DNA from: Panacagrimonas perspica
GTDB taxonomy: Bacteria > Pseudomonadota > Gammaproteobacteria > Nevskiales > Nevskiaceae
Direction of reading: 5' to 3'
Assembly (NCBI RefSeq): GCF_004364935.1
Contig: NZ_SOBT01000010.1
Span: 62,001-126,000, forward strand
Length of the DNA: 64,000 nt
Below the pieces are notes generated by a model. The model was not told where the DNA came from. It searched no databases and saw only the letters and a program-made list of their open reading frames with translations. Made by a program: the position numbers and the translations under genes. Shown here one piece after another: positions 30,898 through 39,919 of this stretch (position 1 is the stretch's first letter; each line of letters opens with the position of its first letter).

Positions 30898-32319
30898 ATG
30901 TCGGCGTCTTTCATTCCAAAGTCCGTGAGCGCGCTGTCCGCTGCCGCGATCGCCGGCCTGCGCGCTGCGCTGCCGCCCGACCGGATCTACTTCGAGGCGG
31001 CCGACTGCCTCCCCTATGCCTACGACAACTCGCGCCGCGTATCGCTGCCTCAGGCGGTCGCGTTCCCGATGGACGAGAACGAGGTCGTGGCCCTGGTGCG
31101 GGCCTGCCGGCAGTTTCGAATAGCCCTCACGCCCCGCGGACGCGGCACCAACACAACGGGCGCGACCGTGCCTGTCGAGGGCGGCGTCGTCGTGTCCATG
31201 GAGCGGATGAATCGCATTCTTTCGCTGTCGCCCGGTGACCGGCTGATCGAGTGCGAAGCCGGCTGCACGAACAGCGACGTGCAGCGCGCCGCGGCGGCGC
31301 ATGGATTGTTCTGGGCGCCCGACCCCACGAGCGCGGACTTCGCCTCGGTTGGCGGCAACATCGCGTGCGGCGCAGGTGGACCCCGCGCCGTGAAGTACGG
31401 AACGGCTCGCGAGAACGTGCTCGGACTGAACGCGGTGCTCGGCACCGGGGAGCTGATCCGCAGTGGCTGCCACACGACCAAGGGCGTCGTCGGCTACGAC
31501 CTCACGCGTCTGCTGGTCGGCAGCGAGGGCACGCTCGGCCTGATCACGCGCGCCACGCTCAAGCTCCTGCCGAGGCCAGCGGGTCTGCGCACCTTGCGCG
31601 TGGCCTATCGCGACGTGTCTTCGGCGATCCAGGCCGTGACGCGGATCATGGGTCAGCCTGCCGCGCCCTGCGCGCTGGAATTTTTCGACACCGATGCGGT
31701 GGCGCTCGCGCAGGCCTGGCGCGACTGCGGGATCCCGGCGGACACCGGCGCGCTGCTGCTGATCGACGTCGACGGTGATGGCGCGGGGCTGGAGGCCGAC
31801 ACGATCGCGATCTCGAATGCCGCACGCGGCGATGGCCTCGTCGAACTGCGCAGCGCCGCCTCGCGCGCCGAGTCCGAAGACCTGTGGGCCGCACGCAAGG
31901 CGCTGTCTCCGTCCCTGCGCAAGCTGGCGCCGCGCAAGATCAACGAGGACGTGGCAGTGCCGATCACGCGGCTGCCAGAACTGGTCTCGGGTCTGGGCGC
32001 GCTGTCACGCGAGCACGGCCTGCGCATCGTCAGCTTCGGTCATGCCGGCAACGGCAACCTGCACGTGAACATCCTGGCCGACCCCTCGGATCCTGCGCAG
32101 GCCGGGGCGATCGAAGCCTGCCTGCATGCGATGTTCCGGCTGGTGCTGAGCCTCGACGGAACGCTGTCCGGAGAGCACGGCGTGGGCATCGACAAGCGCG
32201 ATTTCGTCGCTTGGGAAGTCGCGGCGCCCGCGCTGGCGGTGATGCGCCAGATCAAGCGCGTATTCGACCCGGAAGGAATCCTGAATCCTGGAAAGACGCT
32301 TCCCGACGCTGCCGAGTAG
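30898..32319 (+). CDS. FAD-linked oxidase, GlcD/D-lactate dehydrogenase-like
   Basis: Flavoprotein of 473 residues in the FAD-binding PCMH / FAD-oxidase C family, which oxidises 2-hydroxy acids such as glycolate, D-lactate or D-2-hydroxyglutarate. FAD-binding motifs: TPRGRGTNTTGATVPVEGG (about 80-98) and SVGGNIACGAGGPRAVKYG. The C-terminal domain holds FGHAGNGNLHVNI and GTLSGEHGVGIDKRDF, with histidines used for the metal and hydroxy acid. It starts four bases after yraN and is likely co-transcribed. The substrate cannot be assigned from sequence. Confidence 0.88.
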   Translation: MSASFIPKSVSALSAAAIAGLRAALPPDRIYFEAADCLPYAYDNSRRVSLPQAVAFPMDENEVVALVRACRQFRIALTPRGRGTNTTGATVPVEGGVVVSMERMNRILSLSPGDRLIECEAGCTNSDVQRAAAAHGLFWAPDPTSADFASVGGNIACGAGGPRAVKYGTARENVLGLNAVLGTGELIRSGCHTTKGVVGYDLTRLLVGSEGTLGLITRATLKLLPRPAGLRTLRVAYRDVSSAIQAVTRIMGQPAAPCALEFFDTDAVALAQAWRDCGIPADTGALLLIDVDGDGAGLEADTIAISNAARGDGLVELRSAASRAESEDLWAARKALSPSLRKLAPRKINEDVAVPITRLPELVSGLGALSREHGLRIVSFGHAGNGNLHVNILADPSDPAQAGAIEACLHAMFRLVLSLDGTLSGEHGVGIDKRDFVAWEVAAPALAVMRQIKRVFDPEGILNPGKTLPDAAE

Positions 32320-32359
32320 GACTTGGGTCTCCGCTCCGTTGGAGAGGAAAAGCCTTCAA

Positions 32360-32447
32360 CGCAAAGGGCGCAAAGGAAAAAGAGAGGGCGCAGAGATTTT
32401 GTTATCAATCCTTTTGCGTTCTTTCTTTTTCCTTTGCGCCCTTTGCG
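32360..32447. repeat. Perfect 24-bp inverted repeat, 40-nt spacer
   Basis: CGCAAAGGGCGCAAAGGAAA plus AAGA at 32360-32383 is exactly reverse-complemented at 32424-32447. The arms are built from short GCAAAG repeats and continue imperfectly outward. It sits between the convergent FAD oxidase and sspB. A poly-T run ends the right arm region (32455-32460) and A-rich sequence flanks the left, so it may end transcription in both directions, or belong to a dispersed repeat family. Confidence 0.8.
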
Positions 32448-32475
32448 ACAAAAGCTTTTTCGGCGCCGTCGCGCG

Positions 32476-32892
32476 CTACTTCACCACGCGCAGATGGCCG
32501 CGCCCGCCAGCCTTCGGCTTCGGAGGACCGCTGTCTTCCTTGACCGGCTCGGGCACTTCGTCCTTCGGCGGCGGCGTCTCGATGTCACCAAAGACGATGC
32601 CCTCGCCGTTCTCGCGCGCGAACACGGCGAGCACGGCGCCGACCGGAACCAGCACCTCGCAGGCGCGGCCGCCGAAGCGTGCGGAGAACCAGATCGGATC
32701 GGCCTGCAGGTCGAGGCTTTGCACGGCCATCGGACTGATGTTGAGCGTGATACGTCCTTCCTGGACGTACTCGCGCGGCACATTGACGCCTTCGACGTCC
32801 GCAGCCACCAGCAGGTGCGGCGTGAAGCCGTTATCGGTCGCCCAGTCGTAGATGGCGCGTATCAGGTAGGGACGGCGGGAACGTTGACTCAT
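32476..32892 (-). CDS. sspB: ClpXP specificity factor SspB
   Basis: Adaptor of 138 residues that hands ssrA-tagged proteins to ClpXP. The N-terminal substrate-binding domain shows RRPYLIRAIYDWATDNGFTPHLLV, VNVPREYVQEGRITLNISP and the IWFSARFGG strand. A flexible Pro/Lys-rich linker leads to the C-terminal ClpX-binding peptide (GGRGHLRVVK). It lies 12 bases after sspA, the usual operon. Confidence 0.94.
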   Translation of the reverse strand: MSQRSRRPYLIRAIYDWATDNGFTPHLLVAADVEGVNVPREYVQEGRITLNISPMAVQSLDLQADPIWFSARFGGRACEVLVPVGAVLAVFARENGEGIVFGDIETPPPKDEVPEPVKEDSGPPKPKAGGRGHLRVVK

Positions 32893-32904
32893 CGTCGTGC
32901 AATT

Positions 32905-33576
32905 CTATCTCTGTCCCTTGGACGCCGCCGTCCGTTGTGACTCCACCAGGCTCGCCGCGAACGCCGGTCGCGCGAAGACGCGCTCCGCATAGCGCCGAAT
33001 GGGTTCCCCGCCCGAGGGCAGCTGCAGCTTGAGCGAGGCCAGACGCCAGAGCAGCGCAGCCCACGCGCAGTCGGCGATGCCGAATTCGAGACCGAGGAAC
33101 CATCCGCGCGCCGGGAACAGGCGGCCGTTGGCGGCGAGCTGGTCGGACAGCTGTTTGCGCGCTGCGCGCGCCTGCGCGGCAGGCGCGGACTCGATGGTCT
33201 TCACCAGCACCAACCAGTCCTGTTCGAGCTGCCCCATGGCCATGCGCAGCCGGGCCCGCAGCGCGGCTTCGGGCGGCATCATCGGCGGATGCGGATAACG
33301 CTCGTCCAGGAATTCTGCGATCAACCGGGCCGGGTAGATCACCGTCTCGCGATCGGTGAGGGTGGGCAGGCTCTGGGCCGGATTCAGCACCGCCAGATCC
33401 TCGCTGAGCCGCCCCGCGACCTGCACCAGGACGCGCGCACCGGGGACATCCTTCTCCGCCAGCACCAGCCGCACCCAGTGGCAGCCCACCTGATCGGCCG
33501 AGCAGTACAAAGTGACGCCCGCGTTCGACGCGGGCTTGGCCGCCGGCACGTATTTCGTCTTGGCGCGCAGCGACAT
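32905..33576 (-). CDS. sspA: Stringent starvation protein A
   Basis: Glutathione S-transferase-fold protein (223 residues) that binds RNA polymerase and alters transcription under starvation and acid stress in relatives. The thioredoxin-like half includes VTLYCSADQVGCHWVRLVLAEK and NPAQSLPTLTDRETVIYPARLIAEFLDERYP; the helical half includes the GLEFGIADCAWAALLWRL segment. The start is the ATG at 33576; an in-frame start at 33648 adds unconserved residues over the likely promoter. Confidence 0.92.
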   Translation of the reverse strand: MSLRAKTKYVPAAKPASNAGVTLYCSADQVGCHWVRLVLAEKDVPGARVLVQVAGRLSEDLAVLNPAQSLPTLTDRETVIYPARLIAEFLDERYPHPPMMPPEAALRARLRMAMGQLEQDWLVLVKTIESAPAAQARAARKQLSDQLAANGRLFPARGWFLGLEFGIADCAWAALLWRLASLKLQLPSGGEPIRRYAERVFARPAFAASLVESQRTAASKGQR

Positions 33577-33680
33577 TGGGCGCAAAAAATCCTTGGGGGT
33601 GAACCACGCGGTAACGCCGAATGTGCACGGCTGCCGCGCAAGTGGCAACTTTTTGTCCTACGGCCTCCGGACGGCAGGAC

Positions 33681-33708
33681 AAAAAAAGGCCGGTCACGTG
33701 GACCGGCC
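33681..33708 (-). terminator. Rho-independent terminator of petABC
   Basis: On the minus strand the stem GGCCGGTC (33701-33708), loop CACGT, and GACCGGCC (33688-33695) is followed by seven T (33681-33687). It lies 45 bases after the petC stop and ends the cytochrome bc1 operon before the sspA promoter. Confidence 0.92.
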
Positions 33709-33752
33709 CGAGATACTTGGGCCTGCGTGCGCAGGCCGCGACGGCGCGTTCG

Positions 33753-34553
33753 TCAGTGCACGTCGCGCCAGTATTCCTTCTTCAACAGGTAAGCGAAGCC
33801 CAGCAGGATCAGCAGATACACGATGGCCTTGATACCCAGCGACTGGCGGTGCGAACGACCCGGCTCCGCGGCGTAGGCCATGAAGTTCACGATGTCCCCG
33901 ACGAACTTGTCGTACTCGCGCGGCTCGAGCGTGCCCTGCTGGACCAGCGTGAATGGAGATGCGTGACCGTGTCCGGCCGCCTCGGCGTGTTCGCCTTCCT
34001 TCTTCTCACCGTGCGCGGCTTCGCCACCCTCGTGATGCTCGGCCTCCGCCTTCTTCTGCCAGCCCTGCTTTTCCCACAGGACGTGCGGCATCGAGGCGCC
34101 CGGCAGAACCAAGTTGTTCACGCCCATCGGGCGCGTCGGGTCGACGTAGAAGCTCTTCAGATAGCTGTAGACCCAATCTTCGCCACGCGCGCGCGTCTCG
34201 AGCGTCAGGTCTGGAGGAGCTTGGCCGAACCACTTGGCGCCCTCGGCCTTCGACAGCGACGAGATGATCTGGTCGCCCACCTTGTCGCTGGTGAACATCA
34301 GGTTGGCCTTGAGCAGGTCCTCGGGAATCTTGAGGTCCTGGCCAACGCGGCTGTATCGCAGGTACTTCATCGAGTGGCAGCCCGAGCAGTAGCCCATGAA
34401 GGCTGAGGCTCCCCGCTGCACCGACGGCAGGTTGTCCACGTCCGCCACGTACGAGTACGGCAGTGCGTGGCCGCCCGAGGCCATGGCGGTACCCGACACC
34501 GCGAAGGCCAGACCGGCAACAGCCAGCTTGCTGATCAGTGAGACGGACTTCAT
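33753..34553 (-). CDS. petC: Cytochrome c1 subunit of the bc1 complex
   Basis: Membrane-anchored c-type haem subunit (266 residues) that passes electrons from the Rieske protein to soluble cytochrome c. A signal peptide ends near MASGGHA; the haem site is CSGCH (56-60) and the axial Met region is PGASMPHVLW. The C-terminal anchor is SLGIKAIVYLLILLGFAYLL. Oddity: residues about 169-199 form a His/Glu/Lys/Gly-rich low-complexity insertion (AEHHEGGEAAHGEKKEGEHA and on). The start overlaps the petB stop by 4 nt. Confidence 0.96.
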   Translation of the reverse strand: MKSVSLISKLAVAGLAFAVSGTAMASGGHALPYSYVADVDNLPSVQRGASAFMGYCSGCHSMKYLRYSRVGQDLKIPEDLLKANLMFTSDKVGDQIISSLSKAEGAKWFGQAPPDLTLETRARGEDWVYSYLKSFYVDPTRPMGVNNLVLPGASMPHVLWEKQGWQKKAEAEHHEGGEAAHGEKKEGEHAEAAGHGHASPFTLVQQGTLEPREYDKFVGDIVNFMAYAAEPGRSHRQSLGIKAIVYLLILLGFAYLLKKEYWRDVH

Positions 34554-35803
34554 GAGGTGACCCTCTCCGGAACCGGCTTTGATTTTTCGAACTTGTGGAA
34601 GAACATCAAGCCGATGAAATACGCGAAGTAGTAGATCGTGCCGATCTGCGACAACAGCGTGAACAGGGCCGTGGGCGGCTGCAGACCGACGTAGTTCAGC
34701 ATCACGAAGTCGGCCGCGAAGACCATCGTCGTGACCTTGGTCAGCGTGCCCTTGTAGCGGATCGATTTGACCGGGTTCTTGTCCAGCCAGGGCAGCAGGA
34801 ACAGGATCAGCACGGCGCCGAACATCACGATCACGCCCGGCAGCGCGGAGCTGAACATCGACGGCGTCGCACGCAACATCGCGTAGAAGGCACCGAAGTA
34901 CCAGGCCGGCGCGATGTGCTCGGGAGTGACCAGCGGGTTGGCTTCCTGGAAGTTCGGCTTCTCGAGCAGGTAACCGCCACCGTCCGGTGCGAAGCAGATC
35001 ACCGCGACGAACAGGATCAGGAAGACGCAGACGCCGACGATGTCCTTGACCGTGTAGTACGGGTGGAAGCCGATGCCGTCGAGCGGGATGTGCGTGACCG
35101 GGTCCTTGAACTTCTTGATGTCCACGCCGTCCGGGTTGTTCGAGCCCACTTCATGCAGCGCGATCAGGTGGGCGACCACCAGACCGACCAGCGCGAAGGG
35201 CAGGAACACCACGTGCAGCGAGAACAGGCGGCTGAGCGTGGCATCGGAGGGGATGTAGTCGCCCTGGATCCAGATCACCAGGTCAGGCCCGATGAAAGGA
35301 ATCGTGCCGAACAGATTGAAGATCACGTTGGCACCCCAGTAGCTCATCTGGCCCCAGGGCAGCACGTAGCCGCAGAAGCCCTCGGCCATCAGCACCAGGT
35401 AGATCAGGCAGCCGAAGATCCAGATCAGTTCGCGCGGCTTCTTGTGCGAGCCGTACAGCAGGCCGCGGAACATGTGCAGATAGACGACCAGGAAGAATGC
35501 GCTGGCGCCGGTCGAATGCATGTACCTGAGGATGTTGCCCCAGGGCACGTCTCGCATGATGTATTCGACCGAATCGAAGGCGAGCTTCGCGTCCGGCTTG
35601 TAGTGCATCGCCAGCCAGATGCCGGTGATGAGCTGGTTGACCAGCACCAGCAGCGCCAACGAACCGAAGTAGTACCAGAAGTTGAAATTCTTCGGCGCGT
35701 AGTACTCGGTGAGATGGTCCTTCCACAGCTTGGTTGCCGGGAAGCGGTCGTCGATCCACCCCATGATGCCGGTGGTCTTGTGCGGATTGGGAACGATGGC
35801 CAT
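34550..35803 (-). CDS. petB: Cytochrome b of the bc1 complex
   Basis: Membrane subunit (417 residues) with two b haems and the Qo and Qi quinone sites. The haem histidines lie in HSTGASAFFLVVYLHMFRGL and in the LHVVFLPFALVGLVVAHLIAL helix. The Qo motif, usually PEWY, appears as PAWYFGAFYAMLRA, so the Glu is replaced by Ala. That Ala is worth an alignment check, because the Glu is widely conserved though variants of this motif exist. It sits between petA and petC in one operon. Confidence 0.95.
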   Translation of the reverse strand: MAIVPNPHKTTGIMGWIDDRFPATKLWKDHLTEYYAPKNFNFWYYFGSLALLVLVNQLITGIWLAMHYKPDAKLAFDSVEYIMRDVPWGNILRYMHSTGASAFFLVVYLHMFRGLLYGSHKKPRELIWIFGCLIYLVLMAEGFCGYVLPWGQMSYWGANVIFNLFGTIPFIGPDLVIWIQGDYIPSDATLSRLFSLHVVFLPFALVGLVVAHLIALHEVGSNNPDGVDIKKFKDPVTHIPLDGIGFHPYYTVKDIVGVCVFLILFVAVICFAPDGGGYLLEKPNFQEANPLVTPEHIAPAWYFGAFYAMLRATPSMFSSALPGVIVMFGAVLILFLLPWLDKNPVKSIRYKGTLTKVTTMVFAADFVMLNYVGLQPPTALFTLLSQIGTIYYFAYFIGLMFFHKFEKSKPVPERVTS

Positions 35804-35819
35804 GTGCGGGTTCTCTGTC

Positions 35820-36437
35820 TTATGCCGCCACCGGGTCTTCGCCGATCACGATCGTGGTGTCGTTCGCGAAGCGATAGGGGGGAACCTTGAGGTTGATCGG
35901 CGCGGGCACGTTCTTGTAGACGCGGCCGGACAGGTCGAACTTGGAACCGTGGCAGGGGCAGTAGAAGCCGCCCTGCCAGTTCGCCGCGATCTCCGGGGCC
36001 GGATGGTCCGGACGGAAGGTCGGCGAGCAGCCCAGATGGGTGCAGGAACCAATCATCACCAGGATCTCGGGCTTGATCGCGCGCGCATCGCCCTTGATGT
36101 AGTCCGGCTGCTGCGGCTGCTCGTTCTCGGGATCCGCCAACTCACCCTTGACCTGGGCGAGGCTGGCAATCATCTCCGGCGTGCGCTTGACGATCCAGAC
36201 CGGCTTGCCGCGCCAGGCCACGTTGAGCTTCTGGCCCGGCTCGAGCAGCGAAATGTCCTGCGTCACCGGTGCGCCCAGAGCCTTGGCGCGTTCGCTCGGC
36301 TTGAGAGACGCGAGAAACGGCCAGGCCACGAAACCGACGCCGACCGCGCCGACGCCGCTGGTCGCGAGCGTCAGGAACCGCCGACGCCCTGGGTCCACAC
36401 CGGAACCCGTGGCATTGGCCACGCTTTGCGTGCTCAT
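35820..36437 (-). CDS. petA: Rieske iron-sulfur subunit of the bc1 complex
   Basis: 2Fe-2S subunit (205 residues). A twin-arginine signal (GRRRFLTLATSGVGAVGVG) doubles as the membrane anchor. Cluster ligands are in CTHLGCSP and CPCHGSKFD. The start is ATG 36437, since the longer in-frame start overlaps the promoter. It is the first gene of petABC, which feeds electrons from ubiquinol to cytochrome c. Confidence 0.96.
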   Translation of the reverse strand: MSTQSVANATGSGVDPGRRRFLTLATSGVGAVGVGFVAWPFLASLKPSERAKALGAPVTQDISLLEPGQKLNVAWRGKPVWIVKRTPEMIASLAQVKGELADPENEQPQQPDYIKGDARAIKPEILVMIGSCTHLGCSPTFRPDHPAPEIAANWQGGFYCPCHGSKFDLSGRVYKNVPAPINLKVPPYRFANDTTIVIGEDPVAA

Positions 36438-36531
36438 CAAATCAAGCCCCCTGCAAAAGGATGGAAAAACAGCTGGCGGGGGACCTGGGTTGGAGCACCA
36501 AGCTCTTGCGAGCGCCCCGCCTAGCATCCGA

Positions 36532-36560
36532 ATTATACGTGCCGAACCTCTATCCGGTAA
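36532..36560 (-). promoter_or_regulatory. Promoter of petABC
   Basis: Minus-strand TTACCG (36555-36560), 17-base spacer, and a perfect TATAAT (36532-36537). Transcription would start about 90 bases before petA. The -35 box is weak (3 of 6), so activation may be needed. Confidence 0.65.
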
Positions 36561-36709
36561 GGCACATGAAGAAGGAATGAGGGATCGACCTGATCAAAAG
36601 GGTCGCCCGAACCCCGGCTACTCACTTCACCGACATCTCGCAAGCCGGCGCCGAGGCTCGTTGCGACGCCCCTCGCACCTGCGCAGGAACGTCGCGATCA
36701 ACCGCGAAA

Positions 36710-37579
36710 TCAGGAAAACACGACCGTCTTGCTGCCGTCGAGAAGGATCCGGTCCTCGACCTGCCAGCGAACGGCACGCGCCAGGACCTGCCGCTCGAGA
36801 TCGCGGCCCAGCCGCTTGAGCTCCTCGATCGACATGCGATGCGACACACGCGCGACGTCCTGTTCGATGATCGGGCCCTGGTCCAGCTCCGCGGTCACGT
36901 AGTGCGCGGTGGCACCGATGATCTTCACGCCCTTCACATAGGCCTGCTGGTAGGGGTCGGCCCCGACGAAAGCAGGCAGGAAGGAGTGGTGGATGTTGAT
37001 GATGCGGTGCGGGTACTGCGCGACCAGGTCCGGCGACAGGATGCGCATGAAGCGCGCTAGCACCAGGAAATCCGCCGAATCGCGGCATAGCTCGAGGATG
37101 CGGGCCTCGGCAGCCACCTGAGTGTCCTGCGTGAACGGCACGTGCTCGAAGCGCACCCCGAAGCCTTCGACGGCGCCGCGCAGGTCGGGATGGTTGGAGA
37201 TCACCAGCGGGATGTCGACGCGCAACTCGCCGCGCGACCAGCGCCACAGCAGTTCGAGCAGCGCGTGATCGTGCTTGGACACCAGCAGGACCATGCGCGG
37301 ACGGTTGGCCGCAAAATTCATGCGCCAGTCCATTGCGAAACGCTCGCCCACCACCTCACCGAAGGCGCGGCTCATCGCCTCGGACGACAGGTCCAGCGCC
37401 GGCGTCTGGAACTCCAGGCGCAGGAAGAACCGGCCGCCGTGCGCATCCGAAGAGTGCTGGTCGAGTTCGGTGACGTTGGCCCCGTGGTGGTACAGGAACG
37501 TGGTCACCGCGGACACGATCCCGGGTCGATCCGGGCAGGTGATCAGGAGTCGTGCGGTGGTTTCAGGTTGAATGGTCAC
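36710..37579 (-). CDS. purU: Formyltetrahydrofolate deformylase
   Basis: Enzyme of 289 residues that hydrolyses 10-formyl-THF to formate and THF, balancing one-carbon pools. An N-terminal ACT domain (LLITCPDRPGIVSAVTTFLYHHGANVTELDQ) is joined to a formyltransferase-fold domain with the catalytic INIHHSFLPAFVGADPYQQA and ATAHYVTAELDQGPII motifs. It stands alone, 272 bases after petA and 125 bases before the thioredoxin-fold gene on the same strand. Confidence 0.96.
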   Translation of the reverse strand: MTIQPETTARLLITCPDRPGIVSAVTTFLYHHGANVTELDQHSSDAHGGRFFLRLEFQTPALDLSSEAMSRAFGEVVGERFAMDWRMNFAANRPRMVLLVSKHDHALLELLWRWSRGELRVDIPLVISNHPDLRGAVEGFGVRFEHVPFTQDTQVAAEARILELCRDSADFLVLARFMRILSPDLVAQYPHRIINIHHSFLPAFVGADPYQQAYVKGVKIIGATAHYVTAELDQGPIIEQDVARVSHRMSIEELKRLGRDLERQVLARAVRWQVEDRILLDGSKTVVFS

Positions 37580-37704
37580 GCGGCCTTCGGGAACGCAGGG
37601 CCGGCTATTTCAACGGCCTCCGGCCGATTCGGCAACCGTACGGTGTCCCGCGCGACCCGGCGCCTGGCACGCCACACCCCTGCTTTCGCCGGCGCAGCAG
37701 TCGA

Positions 37705-39042
37705 TCAGAGCTGGGCCTTGAGCGCCGCCGCCTGTGCCGGAAACCAGGGCCCGTTCGCTTTGAGCGCTTCGGCGGCCACGCGCTTGGCGTCGTCGACGCG
37801 ACCCAGTCGCTTGAGCGCCTTCACGCGCTGCTCGGCCACGCGCAGGCGATTCTCCCCGTACGCACGCGCCGCCGCCCGCTCCAGATAAGGCAGCGCTTCG
37901 GAAGGGCGCTCGCGATCGAGCAGGCTGCGCCCGAAGCGATAGGGATAGACGTAATCGTCCGGCCAGGTGGCGATCAATCGAGGCATCAGGGCGTCGTAGT
38001 CCTCCCAGCGCTGCGCCATCTCGATGTAGACGCGCAGGTTGTCGGCGGCGCTGCGATCACGGCCGAGGTCGTCCGCAACGCGAGCCTGAAGATTCTCGAT
38101 GGCGCGGTCGAGCGTGCGCTTGCGCGCCTGTGCCTCGCCGAGCCGGCCCTGCAGGTCGGCGAGCACCAGCACGGCGCTGCGCTCGTCGGCGCAACGCGGT
38201 CCGTCGCCGAACACCTGCGTCTCGACCAGACTCTCGAGGGGACCGCGTTGGCCGCGCAGCAACGAGTCCGGCGCCTCGGGTTCGCCGACACAGGCCTGGT
38301 AGCGCTGGACGACGTATGGAAGTTCGCAGCCTGCCTTGGCGAATACGGCTGGCGCCACCGACGCGCAAACCTCGGGAGCAGCGCCCTGCGCGGCTTCCAT
38401 CAGGCGCAGCCGCGCGAGCTGGTCGTTGAGGCCCTCGTCCGGCTCGTAGGCGCGACGCACGCGACCCGGAAGATCATAGAACCAGCGCAGACCTTCCTCG
38501 GCAGCGTCGCGCGCGTAGAACGCCTTGAGCGCTGCGTCCGCGGCATCACGACCCTTCTTGCCGCCCGCACTGGCCGTGACTCGCAGGTCGTCGAGCCGAG
38601 CGCCCGGCGCCAGCAGGGTTTCCATCTGCGCGTAGAAGGCCTCGCGCGTCTGCTCGCCGAGGATGCGACCGATCTCGCGTCCCTCTGCATCGAGCACGAC
38701 ATAGGCCGGCAGCGGCTTGAGATTCCAGGCCTGCATCTGCGCAGCGCCCTGCGGGCTGTCGGCATCGACCTCCGCCACCAGCGCGCGGCGCTTGAGTTCG
38801 TCCCACTCGATGCCGATGTGGACGTGGCGAGCCATGTAATAGCAGGAGTAGCACCAGGGCGCGCGGAACTCGACCAGCGTCGGCAGGCGGCGCTTCGCTG
38901 CTTTTTCCAGCGTGGCCTTCAGTACAGGTTCCACTACCGGCGCGGCAGCCTGCGGCGGTGGCTGGGGGCGCGCGGCCAAAGCCGGAACGGTGACTCCAAG
39001 GAAACAAGCGAGGATCAGGAAGCGGCGCAGCATGGGGCTCAT
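37705..39042 (-). CDS. Secreted thioredoxin-fold protein with helical C-terminus
   Basis: Protein of 445 residues with a signal peptide (MSPMLRRFLILACFLGVTVPALAA), then a thioredoxin-like domain (about 38-145) with a CYSC active site in LVEFRAPWCYSCYYMARH and the cis-Pro segment PLPAYVVLDAEG. The remaining 300 residues look helical, with TPR-like stretches near the C-terminus (FGRSLLDRERPSEALPYLERAAARA). The active site suggests a periplasmic thiol-disulfide role. It overlaps the preceding gene by ATGA, which fixes the start. The partner is unknown. Confidence 0.8.
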   Translation of the reverse strand: MSPMLRRFLILACFLGVTVPALAARPQPPPQAAAPVVEPVLKATLEKAAKRRLPTLVEFRAPWCYSCYYMARHVHIGIEWDELKRRALVAEVDADSPQGAAQMQAWNLKPLPAYVVLDAEGREIGRILGEQTREAFYAQMETLLAPGARLDDLRVTASAGGKKGRDAADAALKAFYARDAAEEGLRWFYDLPGRVRRAYEPDEGLNDQLARLRLMEAAQGAAPEVCASVAPAVFAKAGCELPYVVQRYQACVGEPEAPDSLLRGQRGPLESLVETQVFGDGPRCADERSAVLVLADLQGRLGEAQARKRTLDRAIENLQARVADDLGRDRSAADNLRVYIEMAQRWEDYDALMPRLIATWPDDYVYPYRFGRSLLDRERPSEALPYLERAAARAYGENRLRVAEQRVKALKRLGRVDDAKRVAAEALKANGPWFPAQAAALKAQL

Positions 39043-39788
39043 CCTAGCGGCGGCAGGTTCTTGGGAGCATCGGCCGGCGGCTGCGCGGGGTAGATGATCC
39101 GCGCCTCGTACACCTTGTCGGTCACCGGGTCGATGACATTGGAAGGACCACGATATTCGAGCAAGCGCTCCTGCTCCGGGTCGTAGGTGACCTCGAGATT
39201 CGGCGCCACGATGCGCAGCAGCGAATTGGCTTCCACCAGGAAGCGCACGGCCTTCTTGCCCTCGAACGTCGTGTCTTCGATGCGCTTCGCGCGGAACTTG
39301 TAGCTGTCGAGGTTGCCGGCGGCGACGAACGTGAAGGGTACGGTCTTGCCGTCGAGCAATTCCTTGAAGTGGGTCCGCAGGAAGGTATGGAAGCCGGAGT
39401 CGGCGGCGATCGGCTCCTTGTTCGGCACGGTCGCCGTCTTCTGCTTGCCGTGATTGGACTTCGACATCGCGATCTCGTCGGCGCCGACGCTGACGATCGC
39501 TTCCTCGTACTGCAGTGCCGGAAGCTTGTAGTCGTAGGTCGGAACGAACGGACTGACGGAGAAATCCAGCTTCTTCTCGCCGAGCAGCACGCCATCCGGA
39601 CCGAAATACTTGATCGAGCCGCCCAGCCACTTGTCGCCCGAGAGTTTCTGCTCGTGCACCTCCGTGTAGAGGTAGCGGTTGGTCTTCAGGTCGTAGGCAT
39701 GACCGTAGAAACGTGCCGTGATGTCGGCCGCCTGCGTCACCAGCGGAGCAAAAGCCAGCAGGCTGGCCAGAAGCAGGGCGCGTGTCAT
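39039..39788 (-). CDS. Secreted protein of unknown function
   Basis: Protein of 249 residues with a clear signal peptide (MTRALLLASLLAFAPLVTQAAD). The mature part is rich in beta-type sequence (YLYTEVHEQKLSGDKWLGG, FSVSPFVPTYDYKLPALQYEE) with no Cys and no motif I can assign. The distribution resembles periplasmic lipid-binding or DUF3108-like barrels, but I cannot confirm a family. An ATG three codons upstream (39797) is an equal start candidate. It is translationally coupled to the thioredoxin-fold gene and follows a lipid methyltransferase gene, so an envelope lipid role is plausible. Confidence 0.75.
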   Translation of the reverse strand: MTRALLLASLLAFAPLVTQAADITARFYGHAYDLKTNRYLYTEVHEQKLSGDKWLGGSIKYFGPDGVLLGEKKLDFSVSPFVPTYDYKLPALQYEEAIVSVGADEIAMSKSNHGKQKTATVPNKEPIAADSGFHTFLRTHFKELLDGKTVPFTFVAAGNLDSYKFRAKRIEDTTFEGKKAVRFLVEANSLLRIVAPNLEVTYDPEQERLLEYRGPSNVIDPVTDKVYEARIIYPAQPPADAPKNLPPLG

Positions 39789-39919
39789 CGCAGGCATCCG
39801 GAGGGAGGCGTGAACAGGTGGGACATCGTATCTGCCGCCGCACTCCGGCGCGCGGATCGCCGGCTCGGGCAGGCGGATGATGCAGACGAACGGACCGCGG
39901 TCCGCCGGCTGCACCCGCA

